The notes below the pieces were generated by a model. The model searched no databases. It worked only from the letters and a program-made list of their open reading frames with translations, and was not told the origin of the DNA. The translations under genes and the position numbers were made by a program. Below, in pieces: positions 50,760-60,212 of a DNA stretch of 64,000 nucleotides. Each line of letters opens with the position of its first letter. Position 1 is the stretch's first letter. This DNA comes from Planococcus sp. PAMC 21323 (lineage in GTDB: Bacteria; Bacillota; Bacilli; Bacillales_A; Planococcaceae), in NCBI RefSeq assembly GCF_000785555.1, contig NZ_CP009129.1, positions 2,170,001 to 2,234,000 on the forward strand. The letters run 5' to 3'.

Positions 50760-52391
50760 ATGCAACGGAGACTCGCTAACATAAATATTTGGACAGTGGC
50801 AGCCATTATTATTATTGCTGCACTGTTTTTGCCAAACATGACCATTGTGACAGGTTTATTCACCCCTTCTAACGAAAATTGGGAGCATATGAAAGAATTC
50901 GTCCTTTGGTCGTTTGTTAAAAACTCTATGATCCTCGTTGTGGCTACAGCAGGTTCAACGATTTTCATCGGTCTGAGTTTAGCTTGGCTAATTGCCCAGT
51001 ATCAGTTTCCTTTCCGAAAGTTTTTGAAATGGGCTCTGATTTTGCCTCTTTCTATCCCTCCTTTCATTGGAGCGTACACTTATCATGGAATCTTCAATTA
51101 TACCGGGGTGATCCAGTCAACACTTCGCGAAAATTTTAACATGGAACTCAATCCGGCATACTTTGACATCATGAATTTACCGGGTGCCATTTTTATCTAC
51201 ACAGTTTTCTTGTATCCATACGTTTACACCATTACGCAAGTTTTCCTTTCTCAACAATCTGCTTCCTTAATCGAAAGTACGCGTCTTCTCGGAAAAGGTC
51301 CTTGGCGAACATTCTTCCAAGTAGTTGTTCCGATATCACGCATTTCGATTATTGCAGGCGCCAGCTTAGTCATACTAGAAGTATTAAACGATTATGGCGT
51401 CGTAAAATATTACGGCATTCAAACATTTACTACTGCGATCTTTCAAAGCTGGTTTGGTTTAGGAGATATTGAAACATCGATTAAACTCGCAGCCTCTTTA
51501 ATGGGATTTGTAATTATCATTTTGCTAATAGAAAAAATTCTTCGTGGAAAACGCCAATATAGCTATTCTTCCACCAAAGTACGTCCGTTGCCGCTCATTC
51601 GTTTAACTGGATGGAAAGCATTTGCAGCGGCCGGTTATGGATTTACAATATTAGCATTAGGTTTTTTCATCCCAATCATTCAGTTAATCGACTGGACAAT
51701 TTTAACTTTCGGAACCATTCCTTTAGATGAATTTATGTCTTATATAAAAAATTCAGTGTTTGTGGCAGGAATTAGCGCCGCTACCATAATCGTCTTTTCA
51801 CTGATTGTCGGTAACTTTGCACGACTTGTGCATGGCAGGCTTGCTAAATTGTTGCCAAAATTGACTGTTCTCGGTTACTCTATTCCTGGAGCTGTTATTG
51901 CAGTTGCCGTTGTAACTGCTTTTGTGGCATTAGATAATTTTTTAGCACCGCTTTATCAATTAGTGGGCACCAAATCGACGCTTGTACTTAGTGTTAGTCT
52001 TGTATTGCTTGTAACTGCTTATATCATTCGATTTTTTGCCATTGGCTATAGCTCGATCGAGACCGGTTACGATAAAATCGGAACTGATTTCCAAGATGCT
52101 TCTCGCCTATTAGGAGCGGGACTTACAAGAACATTCTTTAAAGTAGATATGCCGATGATGAAAGGCGCCATCATTAGCGGATTTATTCTAGTCTTTATCG
52201 ATGTATTAAAAGAAATTCCATTAACTTTAATTTTAAGACCATTTAATTTTGATACACTTTCTACGAAAGCTTTCCAATATGCCAGCGACGAAAAAATCAT
52301 GGAGGCTTCGCAAGCTTCCTTGTTGATCGTTGGTATTAGTGCTCTGGCAATTGTGGTCTTCTACAAGTTTTTGGAAAAGGAGTTGGATTAA
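50760..52391 (+). CDS. Fe(III) ABC permease, fused two-domain
   Basis: A 543-residue permease of the FbpB/ThiP type: two permease domains in one chain, each with about six helices and an EAA loop (ESTRLLGKGPWRTFFQVVVP near 185-204, DASRLLGAGLTRTFFKVDMP near 450-469). It probably pairs as a monomer with a dimeric ATPase. The ATG at 50760 is placed eight bases after AAAGGTGA; a GTG at 50748 is an alternative. It leaves one base before the ATPase ATG. Confidence 0.9.
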   Translation: MQRRLANINIWTVAAIIIIAALFLPNMTIVTGLFTPSNENWEHMKEFVLWSFVKNSMILVVATAGSTIFIGLSLAWLIAQYQFPFRKFLKWALILPLSIPPFIGAYTYHGIFNYTGVIQSTLRENFNMELNPAYFDIMNLPGAIFIYTVFLYPYVYTITQVFLSQQSASLIESTRLLGKGPWRTFFQVVVPISRISIIAGASLVILEVLNDYGVVKYYGIQTFTTAIFQSWFGLGDIETSIKLAASLMGFVIIILLIEKILRGKRQYSYSSTKVRPLPLIRLTGWKAFAAAGYGFTILALGFFIPIIQLIDWTILTFGTIPLDEFMSYIKNSVFVAGISAATIIVFSLIVGNFARLVHGRLAKLLPKLTVLGYSIPGAVIAVAVVTAFVALDNFLAPLYQLVGTKSTLVLSVSLVLLVTAYIIRFFAIGYSSIETGYDKIGTDFQDASRLLGAGLTRTFFKVDMPMMKGAIISGFILVFIDVLKEIPLTLILRPFNFDTLSTKAFQYASDEKIMEASQASLLIVGISALAIVVFYKFLEKELD

Positions 52392-52392
52392 T

Positions 52393-53139
52393 ATGTTCGT
52401 AACCATTGAAAATCTTTGTTTTTCTTATCCAAATACAAAAGCTGTTGCACTCGATAATTTCTCCTTGCAAATTGAAAAGGGTGAAGTTATCTCTATTCTT
52501 GGCCGAAGCGGAAGTGGAAAAAGCACGGTCCTTCGTCTTCTTGCCGGACTTGAAAATCCTTCAGTTGGTAAAGTAACGATTCAAGATCAAGTTCTCTGTG
52601 ATGATAATACATTTATACAGCCCGAAAAGCGTGGCATCGGTATGGTGTTTCAAGATTATGCACTTTTCCCTCATATGACGGTTGCTGATAACATCTTATT
52701 CGGATTGTTTCGTATGAAAAAGTCTGCCAAACAGAAACGTCTCCATGAAGTTTTGGAGCTTGTGGAATTGCAAGGATATGAAAATCGTTATCCTCACCAA
52801 TTGAGTGGTGGACAGCAACAGCGTGTAGCGATTGCTAGAGCGCTTGCTCCAAACCCTCATCTTCTCCTGCTTGATGAACCATTCAGTAATTTGGATGCAG
52901 AACTACAGGAAAAGATACGCAAAGAATTGCGTGATATTCTTAAAAAAGCCAATATCACTTCCATCTTTGTTACACACGATGAAAAAGATGCACATATTTT
53001 GGCTGACCGTATCGTAAAAATTAAAAATGGGCAAACTGACTTTATTGGTCGTCCATGTGATTTACTCGATGTATACCGTCAAGAAGGTCACAGTGAACCC
53101 TTTCCCGCTGTAGAAGAAAAAGAATTAGTTCATAGCTAA
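52393..53139 (+). CDS. Fe(III) ABC ATPase (FbpC/PotA-like)
   Basis: A 248-residue ATPase. Walker A ILGRSGSGKSTVL (about 35-47), Q-loop MVFQDYALFPHM, signature LSGGQQQR, Walker B LLLLDEPFSNLDAE and the switch histidine in FVTHDEKD. It lacks the long C-terminal regulatory domain of the largest members of this group. AAGGAG lies before the ATG at 52393, one base after the permease stop. Confidence 0.93.
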   Translation: MFVTIENLCFSYPNTKAVALDNFSLQIEKGEVISILGRSGSGKSTVLRLLAGLENPSVGKVTIQDQVLCDDNTFIQPEKRGIGMVFQDYALFPHMTVADNILFGLFRMKKSAKQKRLHEVLELVELQGYENRYPHQLSGGQQQRVAIARALAPNPHLLLLDEPFSNLDAELQEKIRKELRDILKKANITSIFVTHDEKDAHILADRIVKIKNGQTDFIGRPCDLLDVYRQEGHSEPFPAVEEKELVHS

Positions 53140-53188
53140 AAATAGCCAACACACCTTCTTAATAGAATGGTCTGTTGGCTATTTTTTT
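53139..53188 (+). terminator. Terminator of the iron ABC operon
   Basis: AAAATAGCCAACA...TGTTGGCTATTTTTTTC with a long 25-base loop. Confidence 0.85.
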
Positions 53189-53205
53189 CGTAATAAACTC
53201 CACAC

Positions 53206-53236
53206 AAAAACCATCCGAGAAAGCGGATGGTTTTTC
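53206..53236 (-). terminator. Malic enzyme terminator
   Basis: AAAAACCATCCG-agaaag-CGGATGGTTTTT, next to the stop at 53239. Confidence 0.85.
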
Positions 53237-53238
53237 TC

Positions 53239-54483
53239 TTAATTTTGATTTTCTCCAACTGCCGATAAACTAGCTGTTTTTTGCTTTAAGTCATCGATTG
53301 CAATGGTTTTCCGAGCTACTCCTGTTTCAATAGCTGCTTTAGCAACTGCCGCAGCAACTGCTGAAGCTACACGTAAATCAAATGGTTTTGGAATCACATA
53401 ATCTTCATGCAGCTCATCTGTTTCTAATAAGCCTGCAATTGCTTCAACAGCAGCAATTTTCATTGCATCGTTAATATCGGTAGCTAGTACATCTAACGCC
53501 CCTCTAAAGAGCCCAGGAAATGCTAAAACATTGTTAACTTGATTTGGAAAGTCAGAACGTCCTGTCCCAACAACTCGTGCTCCAGCTTGTTTTGCCAGGT
53601 GCGGTAGAATTTCAGGGTTCGGATTCGCCATAGCAAAGATGATCGCATCGCTATTCATCGTTCGCACCATATCTTCAGTTAATGCCCCTTCTGCTGATAC
53701 GCCGATAAAAACATCCGCACCTTGTATCACGTCCGCGAGTAAGCCTTCTTTCCGTTCGTAATTACTCATTTCAGCCACTTCTGCTTTAAATGGATTCATG
53801 CCATTCTTACGACCTTTATAGATGGCTCCTTTTGTATCACACATAATGAGATGAGCAAAGCCAAACTTACTTAGTAGTTTGACGATTGCAATTCCTGCAG
53901 CCCCTGCTCCGTTTACGACAATTTTTGTTTCCTGCACGTCTTTTCCAACCAATTTCAATGCATTAATCAAGCCTGCAAGTGTCACAATAGCCGTGCCATG
54001 TTGATCGTCATGAAATACTGGAATACCCATTTCTTTCTTTAACCGTTCTTCTACGATAAAACAAGTCGGAGCTGAGATATCCTCAAGGTTGACTCCGCCA
54101 AATCCTGGTTCAAGTAATTTCACAGTTTGAATGATGGTTTCAGCGTCTGTTGTGTCTAAACAAATCGGGAAAGCATCTACTCCTGCAAACTCTTTAAACA
54201 AAATTGCTTTTCCTTCCATGACGGGTAAAGATGCTAGAGGACCTATATTACCAAGACCTAGAACTGCAGTGCCATCTGTTACAACAGCAACCATATTGCT
54301 TTTCATCGTGTATTCATGAACTTTCGATGGATCAGCTGCAATTTCTCTGCACGGTTCTGCTACTCCTGGAGAATAAGCAAGACTCAAGTCCTTTTCATTT
54401 TCTACCGCTACTTTTGAACGGATTTCTAATTTCCCTTGATGCGCTCTATGCAATTGTAGCGAATCATTTTTTAGATTGGACAT
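53239..54483 (-). CDS. NAD(P)-dependent malic enzyme
   Basis: A 414-residue malic enzyme of the short bacterial type (YtsJ/MaeB-like core), oxidatively decarboxylating malate to pyruvate. LSLAYSPGVAEPCREIA (about 33-50) with the catalytic tyrosine, VVTDGTAVLGLGNIGP, FHDDQHGTAIV (about 155-166) with metal ligands, and NGAGAAGIAI for the nucleotide. AGGGAG lies nine bases before the ATG at 54483; another ATG at 54492 abuts the site. It is the only gene of its unit, next to the iron operon. Confidence 0.93.
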   Translation of the reverse strand: MSNLKNDSLQLHRAHQGKLEIRSKVAVENEKDLSLAYSPGVAEPCREIAADPSKVHEYTMKSNMVAVVTDGTAVLGLGNIGPLASLPVMEGKAILFKEFAGVDAFPICLDTTDAETIIQTVKLLEPGFGGVNLEDISAPTCFIVEERLKKEMGIPVFHDDQHGTAIVTLAGLINALKLVGKDVQETKIVVNGAGAAGIAIVKLLSKFGFAHLIMCDTKGAIYKGRKNGMNPFKAEVAEMSNYERKEGLLADVIQGADVFIGVSAEGALTEDMVRTMNSDAIIFAMANPNPEILPHLAKQAGARVVGTGRSDFPNQVNNVLAFPGLFRGALDVLATDINDAMKIAAVEAIAGLLETDELHEDYVIPKPFDLRVASAVAAAVAKAAIETGVARKTIAIDDLKQKTASLSAVGENQN

Positions 54484-54571
54484 TTGCCTCATCTCCCTTT
54501 TGTTTATAATAGTTCATTATAAAGAGTATTCAGATAATAGAAAGAGTTTTCAATCAATTTAAGTAATATTC

Positions 54572-54601
54572 AGACTTTAGGCGGATGGAGCATTAAAGTC
54601 T
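54572..54601 (-). terminator. Hairpin after the SDR gene
   Basis: AGACTTTA and TAAAGTCT (perfect 8-bp arms, 14-base loop) ten bases after the stop at 54612, without a T-run. Weak terminator or RNA 3' end. Confidence 0.5.
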
Positions 54602-54611
54602 TATATACATG

Positions 54612-55376
54612 TTAAATAGCCGTCCAACCCCCATCAACTTTAATCGTTTCGCCTGTGACAAAATTAGCTAAGTTCGACGCTAAATATAAGACAGCTCCTG
54701 AAATATCTTCGGGCTGTGACAAGCCATCAAGCAAAATTCTATTGTTGATATCGTTTTTAAATTCCTCATCCTCGAACATCCTAGCCGTCAGTTCTGTTTC
54801 GATGAAAGTCGGTGCCACTGCATTCACGCGAATGCCTTGCTTTGCCCATTCAACTGCTAGTGCTTTTGTTAGCTGCACTAAACCGCCCTTACTTGAACAA
54901 TAGGCTGCACGCTTAACATAGCCAACAAAAGCCATTTGAGAAGCTATGTTAATGATACGCCCACTTTTTTGTTGCAGCATATATTTGGCCGCAGCTTGAC
55001 TGGCAAAAAATGCGGATTTCAAATTTAAATCGAGTACAGCGTCCCAGTCTTCTTCTGTTACTTCTATAGCGGGTTTAGCGATATTGACACCAGCATTGTT
55101 GATCAATACGTCTATCGTGCCAAACTCTGAAGCCGCTTTGTCGATCAAGTTGCGGACTTCTGCGATATTGCTTAAGTCACCTGCAACCGCAATGCAGTTA
55201 GGATTATGCACTTTGAGTTCAGTTAGAACGGATTCGAGCACCGTTTTATTCCTACCGGATATCACTACATTGGCTTTTAATTTGGCAAACGTTAAAGCGA
55301 TGTCTTTACCAATGCCTTTGCTACCTCCCGTAACGACTACAGTTTTGTTTGCTAGTTCTGAAAAATATGCGCTCAT
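54612..55376 (-). CDS. SDR-family dehydrogenase
   Basis: A 254-residue short-chain dehydrogenase. TGGSKGIG (16-23) binds NAD(P), NNAGV is at 93-97, and S146, Y159 and K163 are the catalytic residues (YCSSK). It resembles gluconate 5-dehydrogenase and FabG-type enzymes. Last gene in the LacI-controlled cluster, where it would oxidise or reduce a hydroxyl or keto group of the hydroxy acid. AGGAGG precedes the ATG, ten bases after the 3-hydroxyacyl-CoA dehydrogenase-like gene. Confidence 0.9.
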   Translation of the reverse strand: MSAYFSELANKTVVVTGGSKGIGKDIALTFAKLKANVVISGRNKTVLESVLTELKVHNPNCIAVAGDLSNIAEVRNLIDKAASEFGTIDVLINNAGVNIAKPAIEVTEEDWDAVLDLNLKSAFFASQAAAKYMLQQKSGRIINIASQMAFVGYVKRAAYCSSKGGLVQLTKALAVEWAKQGIRVNAVAPTFIETELTARMFEDEEFKNDINNRILLDGLSQPEDISGAVLYLASNLANFVTGETIKVDGGWTAI

Positions 55377-55386
55377 CTTGTCCCTC

Positions 55387-56316
55387 CTATTTCAAATCTT
55401 TTTTCAAGAAATAAATTAAGGTTTGCTCTCGTTCTTCGTTTATCTCCGATGAAACTTTAGCATCCCACGAATAATAGCCTTCACCAGCTTTATCGCCAAG
55501 TTTGTTTTCATCTGCAAGTTGAGTCAAGATTTTACCTGAGCGTTGATCTGTTGCTAAATCTTCAAATAAATAATTGGAGATTGCAGAGAAGACATCCAGT
55601 CCACCCATATCAGCCGACATTAATGGCCCTGTCACAGGTAACCGGCGACCTATACTATATGTCACTGCCGCATCAATATCTTCTTTCGAAGCTGCTCCAG
55701 CATCTAATAACGCCTGTGCTTCACGGAATAATGCATATTGCAGACGGTTACCAATAAATCCGGGAATTTCTTTATGTAGTATTATTGCCTTCTTATTCAT
55801 TTTTTGTAATACTGCCATTGCTCGTTCGACCGTCTCTTCATCTGTGTGCTGACCTTTAACTACCTCCACTAATGGAATAAGATGCGCGGGATTCCAAAAA
55901 TGCGTGATAACGAACCGCTCAGGATGGTTCATATCCTCTGCTAACAAACTAGGTTTAAACCCTGAAGTGTTACTAGCAATGACAACCTGGTCATCTACTA
56001 AACTTTCTAATTTAGCGTATAATTCTTGCTTTAATTCTAATACCTCAGGCACTACTTCAATGATAAAAGTAGCCTCTAAAATGGCCTCTTCTAAAGAAGT
56101 AGTGAATTTAATGCGATCTCTAATTTCTTTAGCTTGTTCATTCGTAAACAATTCATTTTTCGCCATGACATTAAGTTTATTATTCAAACCTTTATCCGCA
56201 TTTTCTAAGTCTTGCTCATTAATGCCATAAACATTTACAGTTTGATTCGCCCATGCTGCTGATAAGGCAATCGAATGTCCCATCGTTCCTGCTCCAAGAA
56301 TTGAAATTTTCTCCAT
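55387..56316 (-). CDS. 3-hydroxyacyl-CoA dehydrogenase-like protein
   Basis: A 309-residue two-domain protein of the 3HCDH superfamily. ILGAGTMGHSIA (about 5-16) is the nucleotide site, SNTSGFKPS (about 117-125) and HFWNPAHLIPLVEVV (about 139-153) hold the catalytic His, and GFIGNRLQ (about 186-193) opens the C-terminal domain. The family also includes L-gulonate 3-dehydrogenase and L-carnitine dehydrogenase, which use free hydroxyacids. Beside a GntP permease a sugar-acid or hydroxy acid substrate is likelier than a CoA ester. AAAGGAG precedes the ATG at 56316. Confidence 0.82.
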   Translation of the reverse strand: MEKISILGAGTMGHSIALSAAWANQTVNVYGINEQDLENADKGLNNKLNVMAKNELFTNEQAKEIRDRIKFTTSLEEAILEATFIIEVVPEVLELKQELYAKLESLVDDQVVIASNTSGFKPSLLAEDMNHPERFVITHFWNPAHLIPLVEVVKGQHTDEETVERAMAVLQKMNKKAIILHKEIPGFIGNRLQYALFREAQALLDAGAASKEDIDAAVTYSIGRRLPVTGPLMSADMGGLDVFSAISNYLFEDLATDQRSGKILTQLADENKLGDKAGEGYYSWDAKVSSEINEEREQTLIYFLKKDLK

Positions 56317-56349
56317 CGTATACACTCCTTTAGTTTTATCTAGATAACA

Positions 56350-56393
56350 AAAATTGCCCAACAAACTTTTATAACAATGTTTGCTGGGCAATT
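56350..56393 (-). terminator. Hairpin between gntP-like and 3HCDH-like genes
   Basis: On the minus strand, AATTGCCCAgCAAAC...GTTTGtTGGGCAATTTTTG forms a long hairpin with a T-run inside the cluster. It probably gives partial termination before the last two genes. Confidence 0.75.
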
Positions 56394-56398
56394 ATATC

Positions 56399-57715
56399 TT
56401 ATAGTCCTAGTGAGAATAATACAACTGCAAGAACTGCTCCTATTAAAGGAACCACTACAGTCAAAGCACCAAACGCTGGGTATGCATCTTTATGCGTTTC
56501 ACCAGCAATTGAGCGGATTGTTGTTACGACATAACCGCCTTGAGGCATTGAATCTAATGACCCTGAAGAAATAGAAACTGTTCTGTGTAATGCTTCGGGA
56601 TCGACGCCCATGTCTAAATAATGAGGCGCCAGAAGTGGCAATGCAATTGCTTGTCCTCCAGAAGAAGAGCCAGTCAAGCCTGCAATAATAGCTACTGCTA
56701 AGGCACCGCCAATTAATGGACTACCTGGAATGCCCGTCATAACATCTACCGCTACTTCAAAAGAAGGAGTTGCTTTGACAACGCCACCAAATCCAACTAC
56801 TGCTGCCGTGTTGGCAATGGCAATAACAGCACCTAATGCACCTTCACTAAAAGCATGACCAATATCTCGGAAATATTTTCTATTAATAAAGTAAGTAGTT
56901 GCAATTCCTCCGGTTAATGCAATGATTAATGCTGAAGTTCCAAGTGAGTTGTGGAAAAGAAACGAAATTCCTAATACTACAAGCAATGGAACCATACTAA
57001 GTAGTGGATCTGGCAACTCTGTACGTGCTTCTGCAGATGGATCAGTTTTACGGGAAACAAAACGTTCTCCTTTTGCCATGGCTTTGGAAATCATTTTCTT
57101 TAACCACCAATAACCAAAAATCATCATGAACAGTGCAACTAGAATACTAACTTCCCAACCTGCATATGGAGAAGTTCCTAAAAATTCAATTGGAATCCAG
57201 TTTTGAATTTCTGGCGAACCAGCTGAAGTCATCGTAAATGTAGTAGAACCAAATGCAAGTGCTGCTGGTATAAAACGGCGCGGCAAATCTGCTTGTCTAA
57301 ACAAGCTGAGTGCCATCGGATATACGGAAAAAGCTACGACGAACAAACTAACGCCACCATAAGTCAAGACCGCACACGCTAGAACAACAGCTAACGCAGC
57401 TCGTTTCATCCCAATTTTTCCAACAATCCATTTAGAAACACTATCAGCTGCACCACTGTCTTCCATTACTTTACCGAATATCGCTCCCGTTAAAAACATC
57501 AAATACCAAGATGCGATAAACCCTGTAAAGCCAGTCATATAATTTGTTAAAAAGTTAGCTGCACCCTCCTCAGCGAGCTGAGGAAACAACGGCAGTCCAT
57601 TCAATAGTGCGACAAATAATGCTGTTAATGGTGCTGCAATCAGTAAGTTCATACCACGCATTGTTAAAATGATTAATAAAATTAAACCGCCAAACATTCC
57701 AATCATGCCAAGCAT
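56399..57715 (-). CDS. GntP-family permease
   Basis: A 438-residue membrane protein with about twelve hydrophobic segments, of the gluconate:H+ symporter (GntP) family. FLTGAIFGKVMEDSGAADSVS (about 75-95), TMTSAGSPEIQN (about 155-166), GLTGSSSGGQAIALPLLAP and ISSGSLDSMPQGGYVV are family motifs. It would import a sugar acid, hydroxy acid or similar anion for the adjacent dehydrogenases. GGGAGG precedes the ATG by eight bases. It follows the HisD-like gene by 31 bases. Confidence 0.9.
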   Translation of the reverse strand: MLGMIGMFGGLILLIILTMRGMNLLIAAPLTALFVALLNGLPLFPQLAEEGAANFLTNYMTGFTGFIASWYLMFLTGAIFGKVMEDSGAADSVSKWIVGKIGMKRAALAVVLACAVLTYGGVSLFVVAFSVYPMALSLFRQADLPRRFIPAALAFGSTTFTMTSAGSPEIQNWIPIEFLGTSPYAGWEVSILVALFMMIFGYWWLKKMISKAMAKGERFVSRKTDPSAEARTELPDPLLSMVPLLVVLGISFLFHNSLGTSALIIALTGGIATTYFINRKYFRDIGHAFSEGALGAVIAIANTAAVVGFGGVVKATPSFEVAVDVMTGIPGSPLIGGALAVAIIAGLTGSSSGGQAIALPLLAPHYLDMGVDPEALHRTVSISSGSLDSMPQGGYVVTTIRSIAGETHKDAYPAFGALTVVVPLIGAVLAVVLFSLGL

Positions 57716-57746
57716 ATAAACAACCTCCCATACCCCTCAGATTAAC

Positions 57747-59024
57747 TTATTTTTTACCGTATCTTCTTACTCTGAGAAGCGCTTGTTCAGCGTGCCCTGC
57801 GAAGTTTTCAAGTTGGCATAATCGTGCTGCATACTCACCAATATAAGCACTCGCTTCTGGTGTCACTTTTTGATAAGTAACGGTTTTAATAAACTTCCCA
57901 ACCCATAATCCGCCAGTATAACGAGCTGCACCTTTTGTCGGTAATGTGTGGTTAGTACCAATTACTTTATCTCCGTACGCTACATTCGTTTCTGGTCCAA
58001 GGAATAAGCAACCATAGTTCGTCATGTTTTCAAGGAAATAATCCGGATTTTCCGTTAAGATCTCAACATGTTCAAATGCTAAGCGATCTGCTTCAATACG
58101 TGCTTCTTCGATTGAATCGACCAATAAAATCTGTCCATAATCATCCCATGAAACACGTGCCACGTCTGCCGTTACTAATGTTTCTAATTGACGTTCAATT
58201 TCTTTAACAGTCTCATTCGCCAACTCTTCTGAAGTCGTGATTAATGCGCCTGGTGAAGTTGGTCCATGCTCACCTTGTCCTAGTAAATCTGTCGCTACCA
58301 TTTCAGCATCAGCCGTATGATCTGCAACAACTAAAGTTTCTGTTGGTCCAGCAAATAAATCGATCCCAACACGTCCGTACAATTGACGTTTAGCTTCAGC
58401 TACAAATGCGTTGCCAGGTCCAACAATCATGTCGACTGATTCGATTGTTTCAGTTCCAATTGCCATCGCCGCCATCGCCTGAATTCCGCCAAGCAAATAA
58501 ATTTCATCTGCTCCAGCAAGTGACATTGCTGCAATTGTCGCATTTGGAATTTCACCATTTATCGGTGGAGTACATGCGATGACACGTTTAACGCCTGCCA
58601 CTTTAGCCGTCATAACACTCATATGAGCCGAGGCAACCATTGGGTAACGTCCACCTGGGATATAACAACCTACACTATTAACTGGTATATTTTTATGTCC
58701 AAGAATAACCCCAGGAATGTTTTCAACTTCTACATCACTTAAAGAGGCTAATTGAGCTTCTGCAAATTCACGAATATTTTTCTGAGCAAACTTAATATCT
58801 TCAATCACATCATTTGGTACTTTGGAAACGATTTCATCAATCTCCTCTTGCGATAAACGGAATGATGCCGGTTCCCATTTGTCGAATTTCGCTGATAGCT
58901 CACGGACAGCCTCGTCTCCACGTGTTTCAACAGACTGTAAAGCTTCTGCTACAATTTTTGAAACCTGTGAGTCGTTAGCGCTTACTTCTTCTTGTGATTT
59001 ACCTGCTTTTAAAATTTTCACCAT
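57747..59024 (-). CDS. Histidinol dehydrogenase homologue, catabolic context
   Basis: A 425-residue HisD-family protein with zinc ligands Q250, H253 (GQGEHGP), D352 ([10 protein letters not shown]) and H411 (AGHAEQ) and catalytic pair E318-H319 (AFEHVEIL) all conserved. HisD oxidises an alcohol to an acid in two NAD steps through an aldehyde. No histidine gene is near; instead it is first in a cluster with GntP permease, two dehydrogenases and a LacI regulator. HisD relatives such as HpsN work in sulfopropanediol breakdown. The substrate here is probably a polyol or sulfonated/carboxylated alcohol and is not proven. GGGGGAA lies before the ATG. Confidence 0.85.
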   Translation of the reverse strand: MVKILKAGKSQEEVSANDSQVSKIVAEALQSVETRGDEAVRELSAKFDKWEPASFRLSQEEIDEIVSKVPNDVIEDIKFAQKNIREFAEAQLASLSDVEVENIPGVILGHKNIPVNSVGCYIPGGRYPMVASAHMSVMTAKVAGVKRVIACTPPINGEIPNATIAAMSLAGADEIYLLGGIQAMAAMAIGTETIESVDMIVGPGNAFVAEAKRQLYGRVGIDLFAGPTETLVVADHTADAEMVATDLLGQGEHGPTSPGALITTSEELANETVKEIERQLETLVTADVARVSWDDYGQILLVDSIEEARIEADRLAFEHVEILTENPDYFLENMTNYGCLFLGPETNVAYGDKVIGTNHTLPTKGAARYTGGLWVGKFIKTVTYQKVTPEASAYIGEYAARLCQLENFAGHAEQALLRVRRYGKK

Positions 59025-59041
59025 ATAAAATTCCCCCTATT

Positions 59042-59055
59042 TGAATACGTATGCA
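59042..59055 (-). promoter_or_regulatory. Putative LacI-family operator
   Basis: TGAATACGTATGCA (minus strand reads TGCATACGTATTCA) is a 14-base palindrome with one mismatched pair and a central CG, the usual LacI/PurR-family layout. It lies about 16 bases downstream of the -10 of the HisD-like gene, so bound repressor would block transcription. Confidence 0.7.
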
Positions 59056-59071
59056 AAATGAATCTATTTAG

Positions 59072-59100
59072 ATAATATGGGAATTTTCAGTGAATGTCAA
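59072..59100 (-). promoter_or_regulatory. Promoter of the HisD-like cluster
   Basis: Perfect TTGACA (59095-59100 on the minus strand), 17 bases and TATTAT (59072-59077), immediately after the LacI stop codon. Confidence 0.82.
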
Positions 59101-59106
59101 TACCTT

Positions 59107-60093
59107 CTATGTTGTTTTCCGTTCGATCAACACCCCATCTATTTCAACAGACTCTACTAACCCTGTATACTCGCCTATTTCAGCTAATAAATAATTTACC
59201 GTTTCTTCTACCATTTTTTCGATTGGCTGTTCCCATGTCGTCAGTTCATAAGCTGGCCAAGAAGACATACTGATGTTATCGAAACCTATCACTTTCACTT
59301 GTTCGGGTACTTGAACTTTTTGTTTTCGTAATGCATCTAATACACCTAAAGCCATAATGTCATTCGCCACAAAAAAAGCTGATGGTAAGTTTCCTTGCTC
59401 ACCAATCAGTTGAGCTGTTTCGTAGCCACCTTCATATGTATAATCTGATGCATATTTTGTATAGTTGACTTTATGTTCTTCGAGTATTTCGCTAAACCCT
59501 TGCTCGCGCTCTATACTGGTAGATGTATCTTCATTGCCGGAAATATACACCGCATCCTTCATACCATTCTCAATCAAATAATGTGCGATTGCGCGTCCAG
59601 CATTTAAGTTATTGCAACAGACCGAATAAAAATTAGAACGGCTTAGTTTGCGGTTGAAAAATACGAGTGGAATTTGAGTTTCTTTAAAAATTTCTGCCAC
59701 ATTTAATGACATAGTAGCATCCGTAATAACAACTCCCGCTACGTTATAATTCAGCAAAGTTTCAATATCTTCAGTTTGGATTTCATCGCTATTTGTATGG
59801 ACAAACAAAACGCTATAGCCATGCTGTTTAAATGAGTTTGTAAATTGAGTTAATACTTGAGGATAAAAAGGATTTTGAACACCTTTCATAACCAATCCAA
59901 TAATTTTTGTTTGATTTGTGATTAGACTTCTCGCAAATTCATTTGGACGATAGCCCAACTCTTTTGCCGCAGCCAAAACTTTTTGACGTGTTTTTTCAGA
60001 AACTTTTGCTCCTTCAAAATACACTCTAGATACAGATGATTGTGAAACACCTGCGAGCTTTGCGACATCTTTTGCATTAATAGTAGACTTCAT
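59107..60093 (-). CDS. LacI-family repressor
   Basis: A 328-residue regulator. The DNA-binding domain (about 6-52) reads AKDVAKLAGVSQSSVSR then KLGYRPNEFAR-type hinge (ELGYRPNEFARSL), followed by a periplasmic-binding-like sensor domain with GLVMKGVQNPFYPQ (about 63-76), VVITDA and a normal C-terminal half. The usual valine-ser-arg recognition residues are retained. AAAGGG lies nine bases before the ATG at 60093. It is directly upstream of, and likely represses, the HisD-like cluster via the site at 59042-59055. Confidence 0.92.
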   Translation of the reverse strand: MKSTINAKDVAKLAGVSQSSVSRVYFEGAKVSEKTRQKVLAAAKELGYRPNEFARSLITNQTKIIGLVMKGVQNPFYPQVLTQFTNSFKQHGYSVLFVHTNSDEIQTEDIETLLNYNVAGVVITDATMSLNVAEIFKETQIPLVFFNRKLSRSNFYSVCCNNLNAGRAIAHYLIENGMKDAVYISGNEDTSTSIEREQGFSEILEEHKVNYTKYASDYTYEGGYETAQLIGEQGNLPSAFFVANDIMALGVLDALRKQKVQVPEQVKVIGFDNISMSSWPAYELTTWEQPIEKMVEETVNYLLAEIGEYTGLVESVEIDGVLIERKTT

Positions 60094-60171
60094 ATTATTC
60101 AACCCTTTTCTACAATTCTTTAACTCTAGCTTACATGATATTGACCAAGCTAGCACTCGTAGTTTTCTATC

Positions 60172-60202
60172 AAAAAAAGCCCACCCATTTCGGCAGGCTC
60201 AA
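60172..60202 (-). terminator. Terminator of the lipoprotein gene at 60213
   Basis: AGCCTGCC-gaaat-GGGTGGGCT, with G-U pairs, then TTTTTTTG on the minus strand. Confidence 0.75.
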
Positions 60203-60212
60203 ATCCTATTCG

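Noticed and set aside
57747-59024. Annotation as histidine-biosynthesis hisD
   Set aside because: No other histidine gene is near, and the permease, dehydrogenases and LacI regulator point to catabolism.
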